This document shows positions 1-9,464 of a DNA stretch of 25,060 nucleotides, piece after piece; the first letter of the stretch is position 1; the number at the start of each line of letters is the position of its first letter. The stretch covers positions 1 to 25,060 of the forward strand of contig JAWQRM010000275.1 in NCBI GenBank assembly GCA_033557675.1, in the 5' to 3' direction. A model generated the notes under the pieces. It worked only from the letters and a program-made list of their open reading frames with translations. It made no database searches and had not been told where the DNA came from. The translations under genes were made by a program, and so were the position numbers. Origin of the DNA: Coptodactyla brooksi (Eukaryota; Arthropoda; Insecta; Coleoptera; Scarabaeidae).

Positions 1-38
1 GTCTTATATAGACCATTGCACCATGGTCTATATAAGAC
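1..38. repeat. perfect short hairpin inside piggyBac remnant
   Basis: Positions 1-16 are the exact reverse complement of 23-38, separated by a 6-nt loop (17-22). The left arm is cut by the window edge and may be longer. It sits just before the expected strand motif of the transposase (VMLISIMHNDN), and the residues encoded by the left arm do not look like piggyBac sequence. This suggests that the left arm is an inverted duplicate of the right arm. Confidence 0.9.
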
Positions 39-585
39 GGTTATGTTAATTTCTATTATGCATAATGACAATGCTACTGGCCCAGAAACTGGTGACGATA
101 GAAAACCAGTCATCACAGGCTGCTATAACCATACGAAAGTAGGTGTTGATTTAGTTGATCAAATGTATGAAAAATATAGTGTAGCTGGAAACACAAATCG
201 ATGGTCCATGGTAATATTTTACGATCTTTTAAATATATTTGCCATAAACGCCTGCGTCGTATATAAAGCTAATTACATTGGAGAAAAAAATGTTAGGTGT
301 GATTTTATTGAGAATTTTGCATGAGAGCTAATAAAACCTCAAATCGAATTTAGATCAACAATATCTTGCTTACCAAGAAAACTTGGGCGTCGAGCGCGGA
401 TGCTGCTTAGAGTTCAAGAGGTCTTACCCCCACCCAGAAATATGCCAGCAAATCACGTCGACGGACGATGTTATATTTGCCCACGAGCCAGCAACAAATA
501 AACAAGAAGATCGTGCCAAAAATGTAACAGATATGCACGTAAGAACCATCTCGGAGATATGTGCACTGAATGTTTATCAGAATAA
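1..585 (+). pseudogene. piggyBac-type transposase, C-terminal half, decayed
   Basis: One reading frame (frame 1) runs from the window edge to a TAA at 583-585, interrupted by TGA at 322-324 and TAA at 499-501. It carries the end of the piggyBac DDE core: a KVGVDLVDQMYEKYSV segment, which includes the third catalytic Asp, followed by NRWSMVIFYDLLNIFAINA, the usual helix after it. The same frame then gives the C-terminal cysteine-rich zinc-binding domain (RCYICPR, CQKCNRY, CTEC). One expected Cys of the YxCxxH portion reads as Arg. The N-terminal half lies outside the window. Known for the family: cut-and-paste transposase acting in the nucleus at TTAA sites. The two stops and the lost Cys make it a dead copy. 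Its zinc-domain sequence differs clearly from the two minus-strand piggyBac copies in this window, so it belongs to another lineage. I found no convincing 3' terminal repeat downstream. Confidence 0.9.
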
Positions 586-1056
586 AAATATTCCTTTTCA
601 TTTCCTTTGATTTTGTTTGTTCTGTCCCATTTTATTTTTTAGCTACTTTTACTATTGAGTCTTATATTAGTTAAAAACGAACATAGATCTGCTTTTTACC
701 AAAATGCACTTTATTTTGATGGATGTTTTTAATTATTTTCTAATAAACACATTAAAAAGCACAATAATGCTTCTTACTTTCACCACCCTTAAATGGATAA
801 ACAAAACTGCAAAATTCATTTTATTCTAAAGTACTAACACAAACAAACCTATTTTTCAATGTTTAAAATATTAACCACCCTACCAAAAAAAAAAAAAACT
901 GGTCTACAATTATAGGCCACGCGACTAACATAAGGTTAACTAAATATTTTATTAAATACGAAATCATAAAATGAGGAATACACATTACGAAGGATGTTCG
1001 ATAATGCAAGAGGTAACTTCTTCCAAACTGAGGTTGTCATAATTTCCTGTTTTCAG
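586..1056. other. AT-rich stretch without a recognised gene
   Basis: This is the 3' flank of the piggyBac remnant. It holds a 14-bp A run at 885-898 and an AATAAA hexamer near 741, which may have been the old transposase polyadenylation signal. The last part, ending in a pyrimidine-rich tract and TTTTCAG at 1050-1056, looks like the 3' end of an intron belonging to the exon that follows. I see nothing else here. Confidence 0.5.
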
Positions 1057-1239
1057 TTAACACGAACTGAAGACGCTATTAAAACTTGTTATAACAGAAT
1101 AAACAGACTAGAGAATAGAATGATTAGCTCGCCAGAAGAGGGAAATATAGAAAAAGAACTGGTATATCGAAAACTTTTAAAAACAATGAAGATCTACTGT
1201 CAACATCGCATGGACACAACAGAGGCAATTTTATGTTAG
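1057..1239 (+). CDS. probable terminal exon of an unidentified gene
   Basis: An open frame of 60 codons ends in TAG (1237-1239). It starts directly after a good splice acceptor (a T-rich tract then TTTTCAG, AG at 1055-1056), with the exon in phase 0. The frame stays open upstream to 994, but that part reads like intron. The peptide is charged and probably helical (LTRTEDAIKTCYNRINRLEN at its start), with spaced hydrophobic residues that suggest a coiled coil; I do not recognise the protein. The GC and codon texture are more gene-like than the flanking repeats. It points towards SmD1, and the two stop codons are 138 bp apart, so the 3' untranslated regions probably overlap. Earlier exons would lie outside the window to the left, which places the piggyBac remnant in an intron. 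Alternatively it is a chance open frame beside a cryptic acceptor. Confidence 0.5.
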   Translation, partial: LTRTEDAIKTCYNRINRLENRMISSPEEGNIEKELVYRKLLKTMKIYCQHRMDTTEAILC

Positions 1240-1377
1240 CTTTTGCTATATGCCTTATAGTATTCAAAGTATGGGTGTTTAAATGAATTTTAAGAAATAT
1301 ATTTTTTCTTACAAAGTTTTTTGTTATGAAATACACTTAAATGCTATTTTCTTAAGTAATTATTTTAGTTTGTTTTT

Positions 1378-1895
1378 TTAACGCCTTGCTCTGCCTCTTC
1401 CGCGACCTCTTGGACCTCCACGTCCTCTGCTTCCTCTTCCCCTGCCGCGTGTGACCCCACGGGCAGATTCCTTCTTTTTCGCTTTAGCTTTTGGCGTATC
1501 GTCAATTAAGAGCGTTTCCAGCGGTAAACTATCAGGCAGGACGTAATAACGGATGTTATTCCCACGTACGGTTAAAGTATCCAAATTTATTGGCGCCCTG
1601 TTTTTCATCGTTACTTTTACGGCCTTCAGGTGAGTGTTCATTGCTACGTCTACGCCAGTTATGGTTCCGTGGACCTGGGTCCCATTTTTTAACTCCATTG
1701 TCACGGTCTCGTGACTTAGTTTCATCAAAAATCTGAAAATTGAATAAAATTAACTAGTAAGGAACCAAATAGTTGAGCGCGGATTGCAATTTTTAGGTTA
1801 GGATGAAGATATGAAAAAATATGGAAACTGCTAAGTGTTAAACGGAAATATATGTCTTCAATTTTACAACAGTAGACTTACCTTACTAGTTTCAT
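1378..1895 (-). CDS. SmD1: small nuclear ribonucleoprotein Sm D1
   Basis: Two coding exons on the minus strand. Exon 1 (1882-1895) encodes MKLV plus two bases of an Arg codon and ends at a GTAAG donor. Exon 2 (1378-1732) starts after TTTTCAG and ends in TAA at 1378-1380. The joined frame is 122 residues (human SmD1 has 119). Residues 1-80 form the Sm fold: Sm1 motif in the first part (VTMELKNGTQVHGTITGVD) and Sm2 with the RGNNIRYYVLP signature. The tail is lysine-rich, then a run of RG/GR repeats, the known target of symmetric arginine dimethylation by PRMT5. SmD1 joins the seven-member Sm ring on the U1, U2, U4 and U5 snRNAs, assembled by SMN in the cytoplasm and working in nuclear splicing. 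All expected landmarks are present and nothing looks broken. The start ATG at 1895 matches the conserved MKLVRFLMKL beginning; the in-frame ATG in exon 2 would lose seven residues. The gene name follows the family; the orthology is very likely. Confidence 0.97.
1733..1881 (-). other. SmD1 intron
   Basis: A 149-bp GT-AG intron: donor GTAAGT from 1881 downward, acceptor TTTTCAG ending at 1733, with an AT-rich body. It splits the Arg-5 codon (AG|A). The intron position was inferred because exon 2 alone lacks the conserved first residues, and they were found exactly upstream with a consensus donor. Confidence 0.92.
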
Positions 1896-2600
1896 GGTTA
1901 CTTTATGCAGTTATCATGTAATTACGAGAAAATAAACGCCGGTAAACGTTCAAAATACGTAGGTATGTAGCGTTGTTCGCCTAGCGTCATCTATTAGAGC
2001 AATACTGTATTAATTGGCGGTAAAATCAAACAAATTTATTTGTTTTAAAAGAAGGGCAATTTGAATTGAATTTAACAACTTAGAAATTAAGTAAAGATAT
2101 TTAATTTAAGAGATTAGTTAGGTATTGTGCGAAAACACGCATGAGCGAGGTATAAAAGAAAAACAATCGATGGAGGCGCCAAGGTAGCCCAGGTCTTAAG
2201 GCGGCTAACAAAATAAATTTAAATTACCTAGACATTTCAGTTATGCAATGAACCGTATAAAACCTACGTATTGTTAAATTATAAAAGTTAGGAGCCGTGC
2301 CAAGACGTTTAAGTTTTTGCCAATTCGTGCTCCCCTATTGATTTATGTTAGTACATCGTACGGTTATACATTGCTTCGTATTTATAATAGCAATTGGCAT
2401 GATTTGACGTTAATGCAAAGAAGTTTCGAGTTTGAACGAGTCTCAGTTTAAAAAGTGCGTTTCAAAGGACGGTTTCTGTTCTTAGTTTTTTATTTGGAAG
2501 GATCCTCGCGCATGTGTGATTTGACCCTGTAACATGGCGGTTGTCGTGCTCTAACAGTTTTTAGTTGTAGTTGTGGTTACACTTTTCAATGATAACTAGG
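1896..2600. promoter_or_regulatory. probable SmD1 promoter region, possibly bidirectional
   Basis: This is the upstream flank of SmD1. It contains more CpG-bearing words than the rest of the window. A perfect TATAAAAG octamer reads on the plus strand at 2151-2158, and an AACATGGCGG word at 2531-2540 resembles the core of the YY1/Pho site often found near housekeeping starts. None of these proves a start site. SmD1 transcription should begin just above 1895. The plus-strand signals could serve the candidate exon ending at 3016. Confidence 0.35.
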
Positions 2601-3016
2601 TTAAAATTATTATAACAACAGATTTACAATATTTCCTGGCTTATAATGTGAGTTTTTTTTATCAGGGAAATTGGGAAAAATGTCGGATTTTAGTTGAATG
2701 TTGAGCAATGACGTTTAATCTTGTTTGCCATTTAATATTTTCAGTTTTCTTCACTAAAACGTGTTGTCAGTTTTGGCAAGAGCTGCAACTAAGTGCCTTC
2801 TATTTTAATTGTACGTGTGTAAGTCATGCTTAGAGTAATTTTATGCACCAATGTTCAGGTTAGGTTAAGTCAAATATTTTGTTTATGTATGGTTAAGTGT
2901 TGTTCAATTGTATTTAAAAGCGTTTGTAATCGACGAACGTTGTATTAAAAGTGTACGGTGGTAGAAAACGAGATGAATGGAAGAAAATCTGCAAGGCGAG
3001 AAGAATTTTAAATTTG
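2600..3016 (+). other. candidate non-coding first exon with splice donor at 3017
   Basis: The segment ends in a TTTG|GTAAGT donor (GT at 3017-3018), the strongest plus-strand donor I see in this flank. Just before it an ATG at 2973 opens only a 12-codon frame ending in TAA, so the segment would be 5' untranslated sequence with a short upstream frame. The 5' boundary is a guess. If real, the intron that follows would hold much of the transposon-rich DNA to the right. No coding exon of such a gene was recognised. Confidence 0.25.
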
Positions 3017-3687
3017 GTAAGTACTTTTTCAATTCTTTAATCAATCTAAATAAAACTACATTAATTCATTTGCCCATATAAAGTTCAACATCAATTATCT
3101 TTGTTATACCGTTGGTATACGTGATATTTTATACAATATTTTCCATTTTAAAAATAAGTTTTTATACGGCGCCTTAGAATATTAAAGGATTTGCTTTGAC
3201 GCAAACGGTTTATATTACTGAACTTATCTTTGCAATTGACATTGTTTGTGTAACTGCGAAAAATTATAGACGATTGTAGTCCTCTTTTTGTAACCGTCAT
3301 TATCCATTTGACGTTAACTACCTGTTTTGTGTGTACAGGTGTCCCAAATTTGACGACGCCTTGATAAAGTTCCTTTGGTGAGAAAAGTTGCTGTAAAAAA
3401 GAAAAATTGGAAATAATTTTTAATACAGAACACCAGACATTTTAGAATGTTTAAAGCAACCTATTAAGATTGCTAAATGATTCCGTAACTTTTAATTAAT
3501 AATATGTTCGACTATTTTAATGAATAATATTAATAGTAATATTAATACTAATTTTAAAGCCAAAGTTTTAATCCAAATCGTTCTGAATTAAGCAATTTAC
3601 GATTTACAGGTGTTACTTTTCCACATTACTATATAACAATTTAGTTTTACATTTCATTTTTGGGTCGATATTTCAAATTTACCTTAA
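3017..3687. other. no gene seen; one MITE-like terminus
   Basis: AT-rich sequence with no credible coding frame. At 3334-3345 the word TACAGGTGTCCC matches the left terminus of the TA-flanked MITE at 11838, which suggests a decayed or truncated relative. I did not find a matching right terminus. The stretch ends at the TTAA (3684-3687) that borders the first piggyBac copy. Confidence 0.5.
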
Positions 3688-4250
3688 CCCTGCTGTTCTC
3701 CTTAGTTTTACTATACACTTGTAGTCCTTTGGGTGATAGTGACCCGATGTATACAGGTACAGGAGGATTATCAAGAATAGCTCGAAATTAATATATTGTG
3801 ATTTTATTACAGTACATAAACGCAAACAACGATGAAAAGCAATCTTAATATTAACAAAAGTAAAATATATTTTAATAAAAAATATTACAAATACTAAATC
3901 TAAAAACGAGAGAATATCAAATAAATTCTGATGTGCATCCAATTATTGCTTACTCTTTACACTGACGACAATAATATACCATATGAACCTCACACAAATA
4001 TTTATTACACTTACAACATATTATACTTATTTTATTGTCACGTTTTGATGGACACACATTACATCGTGGTCTTTTATTTTTACCGATTGCATCAAATGTA
4101 GATGGTACTGCTACTTTGACACGTTGATCTTGAATTTTCTTTATTACGGCAGTAGTTTGTTGAGTACGTATTTAGGTTCTTTTGACATCATATAGGGAGT
4201 TTGCCCAATTCTTAGTTTGCCCCCATCAGTTTGCCCAATTCTTAGAAATA

Positions 4251-4302
4251 ATTCTTAATAATAATTCTTAATAATAATTCTTAATAATAATTCTTAATAA
4301 TG
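4251..4302. repeat. four tandem 13-bp units
   Basis: The unit ATTCTTAATAATA occurs three times exactly (4251-4263, 4264-4276, 4277-4289) and once with a final G (4290-4302). It starts beside a partial direct duplication of the element's own sequence (GTTTGCCCAATTCTTAG, seen near 4200 and 4230), so it probably grew from transposase DNA. The second piggyBac copy has ordinary coding-like sequence here instead. Confidence 0.9.
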
Positions 4303-4334
4303 TTCTACAATATATTTCTTCATATTGTAGAACA
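4301..4334. repeat. 13-bp perfect hairpin in piggyBac copy 1
   Basis: 4301-4313 pairs exactly with 4322-4334 across an 8-nt loop (4314-4321). Copy 2 has only the right arm (TATTGCAGAACAAAATAATA near 14267), so the left arm is an added inverted copy. Confidence 0.9.
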
Positions 4335-5175
4335 AAATAATAGGCCATCGATTGGTTTTTCTTTTGCAAATACGTGTTGTAATACTTTGACCTAACATAT
4401 CAACTGTCCCTTTGGGTTATAGTTATAATCTAGTATCACTTGTGGCTTCTCGTCGGCCCTGCTGCTCACTTCCTTATCACAGTGCATTATACTCATGAGA
4501 ATAACGTTTTTTTTTTAAATTTTGTTAGCGCACGTGACATAATTGTGGTATTCTTGGTAAAATAAAAACTAGAACTATGTATTTCTTATTGTAATCACGG
4601 GAAGTTCGGGTTTATTTTTTCTAACCGTTCTTCACATTGTAAGTTTTCTTTTGAGAAGCATTTCGCATAATTTTTTGGAGGTGAAAAGATTAATACATGT
4701 AACATTTTGCCCCCCGAGTTCAAGTGTTAGGTCTAACACTACTCGCATCCCTTGATTCTTTTCTGGTGCTTCACCCGGACATTTTCCAGTATAAACTTGA
4801 GCTTTCATGGCATATTTTGATGCCAAAATTTGCTGGCTTGCTGGGAATATACTGTTTAAAAGGACAGCGTCCTCTGAAGCCTACAAGCTATTCGTCAACA
4901 GTAACATTATCACCTACATTGTACAATTTAGGCATAATTCCTATCCACTTCTCCCAAAACTCTCTTATAGGAGTTAATTTGTCACTTGTTCTCCTTTGTT
5001 GACGATCGACATTATCGTCAAAACGTAATATGCGTGATACTCGATAAAACTTTCACCGACATCGTTGCACGAAAAATAGGTCTACCGGTTTTTGCATCCT
5101 ACAAACTTTTTGTTGATTCGCCGTGTGATTTATAAGCTTCTACCTACAAAAATAATCCTGTGTATGCTTGTTCGG

Positions 5176-5457
5176 GTGGCCCATTTTGTATAGTCAAAAT
5201 TTCAAAACTAGTGTACATGTCTGAGCACCCCCTAATTTTTTTACTAGTAATAAAACAAGTATTCTGGCAAAGTTTGAAGATAATATCCCAATTGGAAGAC
5301 AGTGCTCAAAGACATGTAATATTAAGAATAAATTTGAAAAATCGGGAATGTTGAGGGTTGTTTTAAATTAAGTACAACTAGCTGAGAAGTAGTAAATTAG
5401 TTTATTTCATAGTATATAAATGATATACACAATTTTATTAGTACTCTTGTACACTTG
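5176..5457. other. no gene seen
   Basis: Beyond the break of piggyBac copy 1 the sequence is AT-rich. A plus-strand open frame at 5160-5354 has no recognisable motif and no splice context, and I treat it as chance. This stretch separates two different mobile-element remnants on the same strand. Confidence 0.5.
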
Positions 5458-5947
5458 TTACTCTGTACACTTGTAAACAGCTATACGTTTGAAAGTAACG
5501 CTATGTCTTCTACGCCATTTTTGTAGCCAGCCATCTGACACGGAAAGTGCAGAGTATTCTATTTGCTGAGCTATTTCTCTTGCCTTGGCCTTTGCTATCG
5601 GTCCAGAAATGGGAATCTTCTGGCTTCTAGCCTTTGGGAACCAATCAAAGCACATTTTGTCTATGCGAGAACTTTCAGGTTTAAGAAAACTTTTCTTCTG
5701 ATGAATATTTATACCAGACTGCCATTTGCGGCAAATACTTTCTTTATTTTTTGAAATTTCTGCAGCCTGTGTTTTCCCAATATTGAACCTTTACAAAAAT
5801 ATTTACAAATGTGCAGAATTGTTTATTTTTCCCAAATAAAATACCTTACCTTTTCGCTAGTTCACGAACTGACAACTTTTCTTTCTTCAACGTGTTGATT
5901 ATTTCAATTTTTTAGTTCAACGAAAGTATATTTTTTCGCGGTGTCAT
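5458..5947 (-). pseudogene. Tigger/pogo-like N-terminal DNA-binding gene, two exons, one stop
   Basis: Exon 1 (5850-5947) starts with ATG at 5947 and encodes a psq-type helix-turn-helix half (KIEIINTLKKEKLSVRELAK). It ends at GTAAGG. After a 61-bp GT-AG intron (5789-5849), exon 2 (5458-5788) completes it with FNIGKTQAAEISKNKESI, then a CENP-B/Tc5-type helix-turn-helix (CFDWFPKARSQKIPISGPI, then SDGWLQKWRRRH) and TAA at 5458-5460. Family members are pogo/Tigger transposases or domesticated relatives (CENP-B, Jerky type) that bind DNA through these two helix-turn-helix units. The DDE domain expected next is absent, so only about 142 codons remain. Exon 2 is open throughout (110 codons); the only visible defect is TAA at codon 12 of exon 1 (5912-5914). 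The intron is inferred from the perfect restoration of the motif across it. Either a recently killed gene or a fragment of an element. Confidence 0.75.
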
Positions 5948-8900
5948 TCCAATATGTACGTATCGCTACGAGATACAAGTTGTGACTGATTCAAAATGAC
6001 TAAAAACAGCAAGGACAAAGTAAACAACACGTACACTCAGCATAATAGCATGTATCGCCGCGTTAACTGCTTTTTGCGACGCACACTACACATACGAGTG
6101 TGTAAAAAAGGGGAATCTCTATTTAATAAATTTAAAAAAATAGAAAATCAATGCTTCAGCATTTAAGTTTAGGTGAATTGTACAGGTAGTTATATAATTT
6201 CCCAGAAAAACAGCATTGTGTAGAGATACTTGAGAAAATATGTTTAGATTGTAGAGTGCATTGGAGCGACCCTACGTAGGTCGCCCTGTATATAAAATAC
6301 CAGTAAAACGACATAATGTATTTACTGTCGTTTACCAAAGCCATGCGCGTTAGTTTGTTCGTATTGTTCTTGAAAATGAAACGAAAAAAAAACGTTTTCT
6401 TTACGAGTGACGTTTTATATTTCTATATTATTTATAGAAGCACGTACGCTTGACAATTTAAAATTCTGTACGTTTCCGTATGCAAGTATGTATTGAAATA
6501 AAGGCTTAAGAAATAGAATCTTTTACATTACACATATTTATTCATTCGGCATGTCTGCTAATTAAAATTTTTAAATTAAAATGTAATTAGAAAGATTTGT
6601 TTTAGGTAAATTTTAGCCAAACCTCATTGAAAATACTATAACACAAAGGGGAATATATTTCAATATATTTCAATATTTTGTACTTGACATTGTGAATACT
6701 GTACAAAAACGTTACAGAAAAACGTTAAAGAGCTTATTAAGTACATCATTTTCAAAAGATACATTTTAATATTACGTTAAGTAATAAAATATTCAGTACA
6801 AATGCGTTGTCTTGAAACGTAGTGCTAATCGTTTGTTATTCCTGCAGTGAGTAATAATTTATTACGAACTGGTTGTAACCAATAACCAATTACAACTGAC
6901 AGTAATGTATACAGCTCTAGTGTAGAAACGAAAACTTCATTTTTGTTTATTACCGTTATTGTTGCCGGTATATCTTTATTGGTTCTACCTGTATTGATTC
7001 TTTAAATGTATAAAGCGCATTATTTAACTTAGTATGTTATTTAACATCATTGTTTGTGTGTTTATTAAATAGATTACAATAATATATTTAATGTTTTTTT
7101 AAGTGTTTTTAATATTTGACAAATCAAGATAAAGCCGATAACTACAGCGCATACACACAGATTTATTGACAACAATATTATATCGTTGGATAAATTAGTT
7201 GAAAATCTATCGAATAAATTGATTACATTATCCATTATTAGACAGACGCACTTATAGAAAATTTAGCTAGATATTCCTATGCATGCGTTATTTTGAACGA
7301 TTTTTATTGTAATTTGTTTATCCGTGCACATGAACAAATTTTGCGTTATTTGCTGCTTATGATATGCTCTTTGCTCAGAATGCTCTCTATACAATGGTCT
7401 GTCTTACAATTGGACATTTAATTAAAATTAATTAAAACAACCAAAGAGTAACCTTAATTATTTTTAGAGCACTTTTACTTTTATTTACCAAAATCTTGGC
7501 TAAATCTAAACCACCTTTTTAAATTGTAGAAAATATGTCGTTTACTACTCTAGAAAGTCGTTATAATTACAGACTTGTAATATTATATATTGTGTTATAA
7601 GATGAGAGTATATTACGGCATCTCAGATATAACAGATCTCATAAAAGAGTGTTTATCATAAACTTATGGCAGGTTTTTGCAATTTTGAATTAAATGCGTG
7701 TTTATCCTGAAAGCATACAGTCGTAATCTATAGATTTTCAGAAAAACTGAGTCTCTCCTCCTCCTTATTACTTTGACAGGTTCTGAGATTCTACAACTAC
7801 CTTGGTTGTTTAACTAACACAATATATTGTAGCCAATGTCCGTCGTCACATTTCAGGCTGTGCAGAAATTTTGGTTTAAATATTTTTAGTCTATTTCTTT
7901 TTAAGCATCTCTACAAGATATAACGGAAATTATGTATCTTATTATTCTAGGACATCTCATATAATAAGGTATATTATATCCTTATCCTTCGAGTAAAGAA
8001 TTTTACCATTTTCAAAGTACTATATTTGTTACAAACCATAGCGGCTTTGCTCTGAGTATTTTATACAGGTGCATTGCTAGGATTCCCTGGGAATTTTAAC
8101 GAAACTCCGAAGGCACAAGAGATATTTTTAAGCTGTGAACGGCTAATTAGCCGTAGCAATGATTATAGTACTAGTTATTCCATGTATTTTCAAGATACTA
8201 GGTTTGCCAGGTAATTTAAGTTTAATAAAAAAGTTGCTAGTAGCCCTATTTGGTAGTATAATTATAATGAAGTAAATTTGTTGTCAAAACAAATGAGTGG
8301 CCGTGAAAACATGCGACATAATTTGAATAATCTAACCGCAAATACATTAGTCATTTCTTCAATTATATTTCAATTAAACAGTTTCAATATTAAAAAAGAT
8401 GGTGGAAGTCAGGATATATGTAATAAATAATATGATGTACAATTATTTTAATAATTTGTTACGTTAGACATACCCACAGATGGTAGATGTTGGTTAGTTG
8501 AGAACCAAGTATCTGAAAGCGACAGATTATAGTCAAGGGCCCAAAAGGCGAACTTTATTATGTTGAAATAATGTTAAAAACCTAAGGTAACCATGCATAC
8601 GCAACGAAACGATACTAATAATTAAGAATGCACTAGTAAACAACCTTATTAAACTATTCTTTTTATTTTTATGGAGCTCCAGCCTTGAATAATACTCCGC
8701 TTAATTCTTCTCCTTGTATGTAAGATAGCTTTTCTGATCTCAATCGGTATACTTTCAACATACCCATCTAATTGTGTCAAGTAACTCGTCCTCAGTGTGA
8801 GGTCTATTATAGTACACATTATTCTTTAAATGACTTCACAAATGCTAGTTCACTGGTTTTAGAAACTTCGCAGAACACCCATGAACTTTTAATCACCCTC

Positions 8901-9042
8901 CTGGTTATTACAGATTGACGATCTGTAATAAATTAAAAGAAAAATTGCTGTTCAGAAGCTTTGGTTTAAACAATTATTTCTTTTTAAGATCTCCAAAAGA
9001 TAATACTGAAAAGATATTTTCTGCAATGCTAAGATATTAACG
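5948..9042. other. 3.1 kb without a recognisable gene
   Basis: AT-rich DNA with no frame I would call coding on either strand; the minus frame at 6156-6344 shows no motif. Small items: a near-palindrome around 6264-6282, a perfect 16-bp palindrome at 8139-8154, a left-terminus-like word at 8064-8096 related to the MITE at 11838, and a dispersed direct repeat (about 7856-7930 and 8947-9015, sharing GGTTTAAA and ATTTCTTTTTAAG words). An 11-bp hairpin with a 5-nt loop lies at 8905-8931. Confidence 0.5.
8139..8154. repeat. 16-bp perfect palindrome
   Basis: ACGGCTAATTAGCCGT is its own reverse complement. It contains TAATTA, a homeodomain-type core, but a binding role is speculation. It lies about 70 bp inside the MITE-like terminus at 8064. 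Confidence 0.85.
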
Positions 9043-9072
9043 TTAAATCTCTGGATTGGATTACGCTACAAC

Positions 9073-9253
9073 ATTGCAATGAACATAATTTTCTTTAGAA
9101 ATTTCTCCTCTACAATGTTGTTTCTTAACCAAAAAAACTTTAAATGTAAAATTGATCATTTCGTTTGGAGGTAAATTTTACATTTAGCGTTTTTTGGCTG
9201 AGAAACAATCTTATACAGGAGAAGTTTCTGAAGAAAATGATGTTCATTGGAAT
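9073..9253. repeat. nested hairpin with arms of about 80 bp
   Basis: 9073-9153 pairs with 9174-9253 at roughly 80 percent by eye, around a 20-bp loop. Examples are AATGTAAAATT against AATTTTACATT, and TTGTTTCTTAACC against GGCTGAGAAACAA. The corresponding right arm of the larger element (about 11480-11575) has only one of the two halves, so the hairpin is specific to the left side. Confidence 0.75.
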
Positions 9254-9464
9254 ATTAAGCTCTTTGCAAAAATTTGATAATGAAAATGGAAAAATTCCAC
9301 TTTTTAGAACCTTAAATTACGATGAAGGGGTGATTTATTAAAGTCCATTTTTTATTTTAGTTAGGTATCATAAAGTACTCACATTACCTAGAGTAAGAGC
9401 TTTGAAAGTAGTGTCCTTATTTTTTTATGAATTTTTAAAAATTGAAATTTTTTAATTTTTGGAA

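Larger units (their letters stand above)
3950..5130 (-). pseudogene. piggyBac-like transposase, copy 1, broken
   Basis: Reading the minus strand, pieces appear in family order: a SKPANFGIKI strand, then an AMKAQVYTGKCPGEAPEKNQ segment continuing through the VVLDLT stretch into NVTCINLFTS, then RTVRKNKPELP, then TVDMLGQ and RKTNRWPIILFYNM, and finally the zinc-binding tail (CNVCPSKRDNK, CCKCNKYLCEVH, YYCRQC) ending in TAA at 3950-3952. Breaks: about 30 bases that in copy 2 encode the LCDS catalytic Asp are missing; the second catalytic Asp of the usual CDN motif is Ile (codon 4692-4694); a stop follows LTM; a one-base deletion shifts the frame before the tail; and a minisatellite and hairpin replace the segment at 4251-4334. 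The third catalytic Asp (4399-4401) survives. It cannot encode an active enzyme. Confidence 0.9.
3688..5175 (-). mobile_element. piggyBac-like element, copy 1, truncated at its 5' end
   Basis: It begins after TTAA (3684-3687) with CCCTGCTGTTCTCC, the same terminus as the complete copy at 13646. Similarity to that copy then runs, with gaps, to about 5175, where the two diverge. This copy therefore has the 3' terminus and the C-terminal and middle parts of the transposase, but not the start codon end or the other terminal repeat. The right limit is judged by eye. It lies in the same orientation as copy 2, about 10 kb away, forming a long direct repeat. Confidence 0.85.

Noticed and set aside
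383..610. Plus-strand open frame of 75 codons
   Set aside because: It is an alternate frame over the piggyBac cysteine-rich tail; the family motifs (CYIC, CQKC, CTEC) are in frame 1.
1491..1736. Plus-strand open frame of 81 codons
   Set aside because: It is the antisense of the conserved SmD1 exon and has no similarity of its own.
3679..3942. Minus-strand open frame with hydrophobic stretch
   Set aside because: It covers the non-coding 3' end and terminus of piggyBac copy 1 and lies beyond the transposase stop at 3950.
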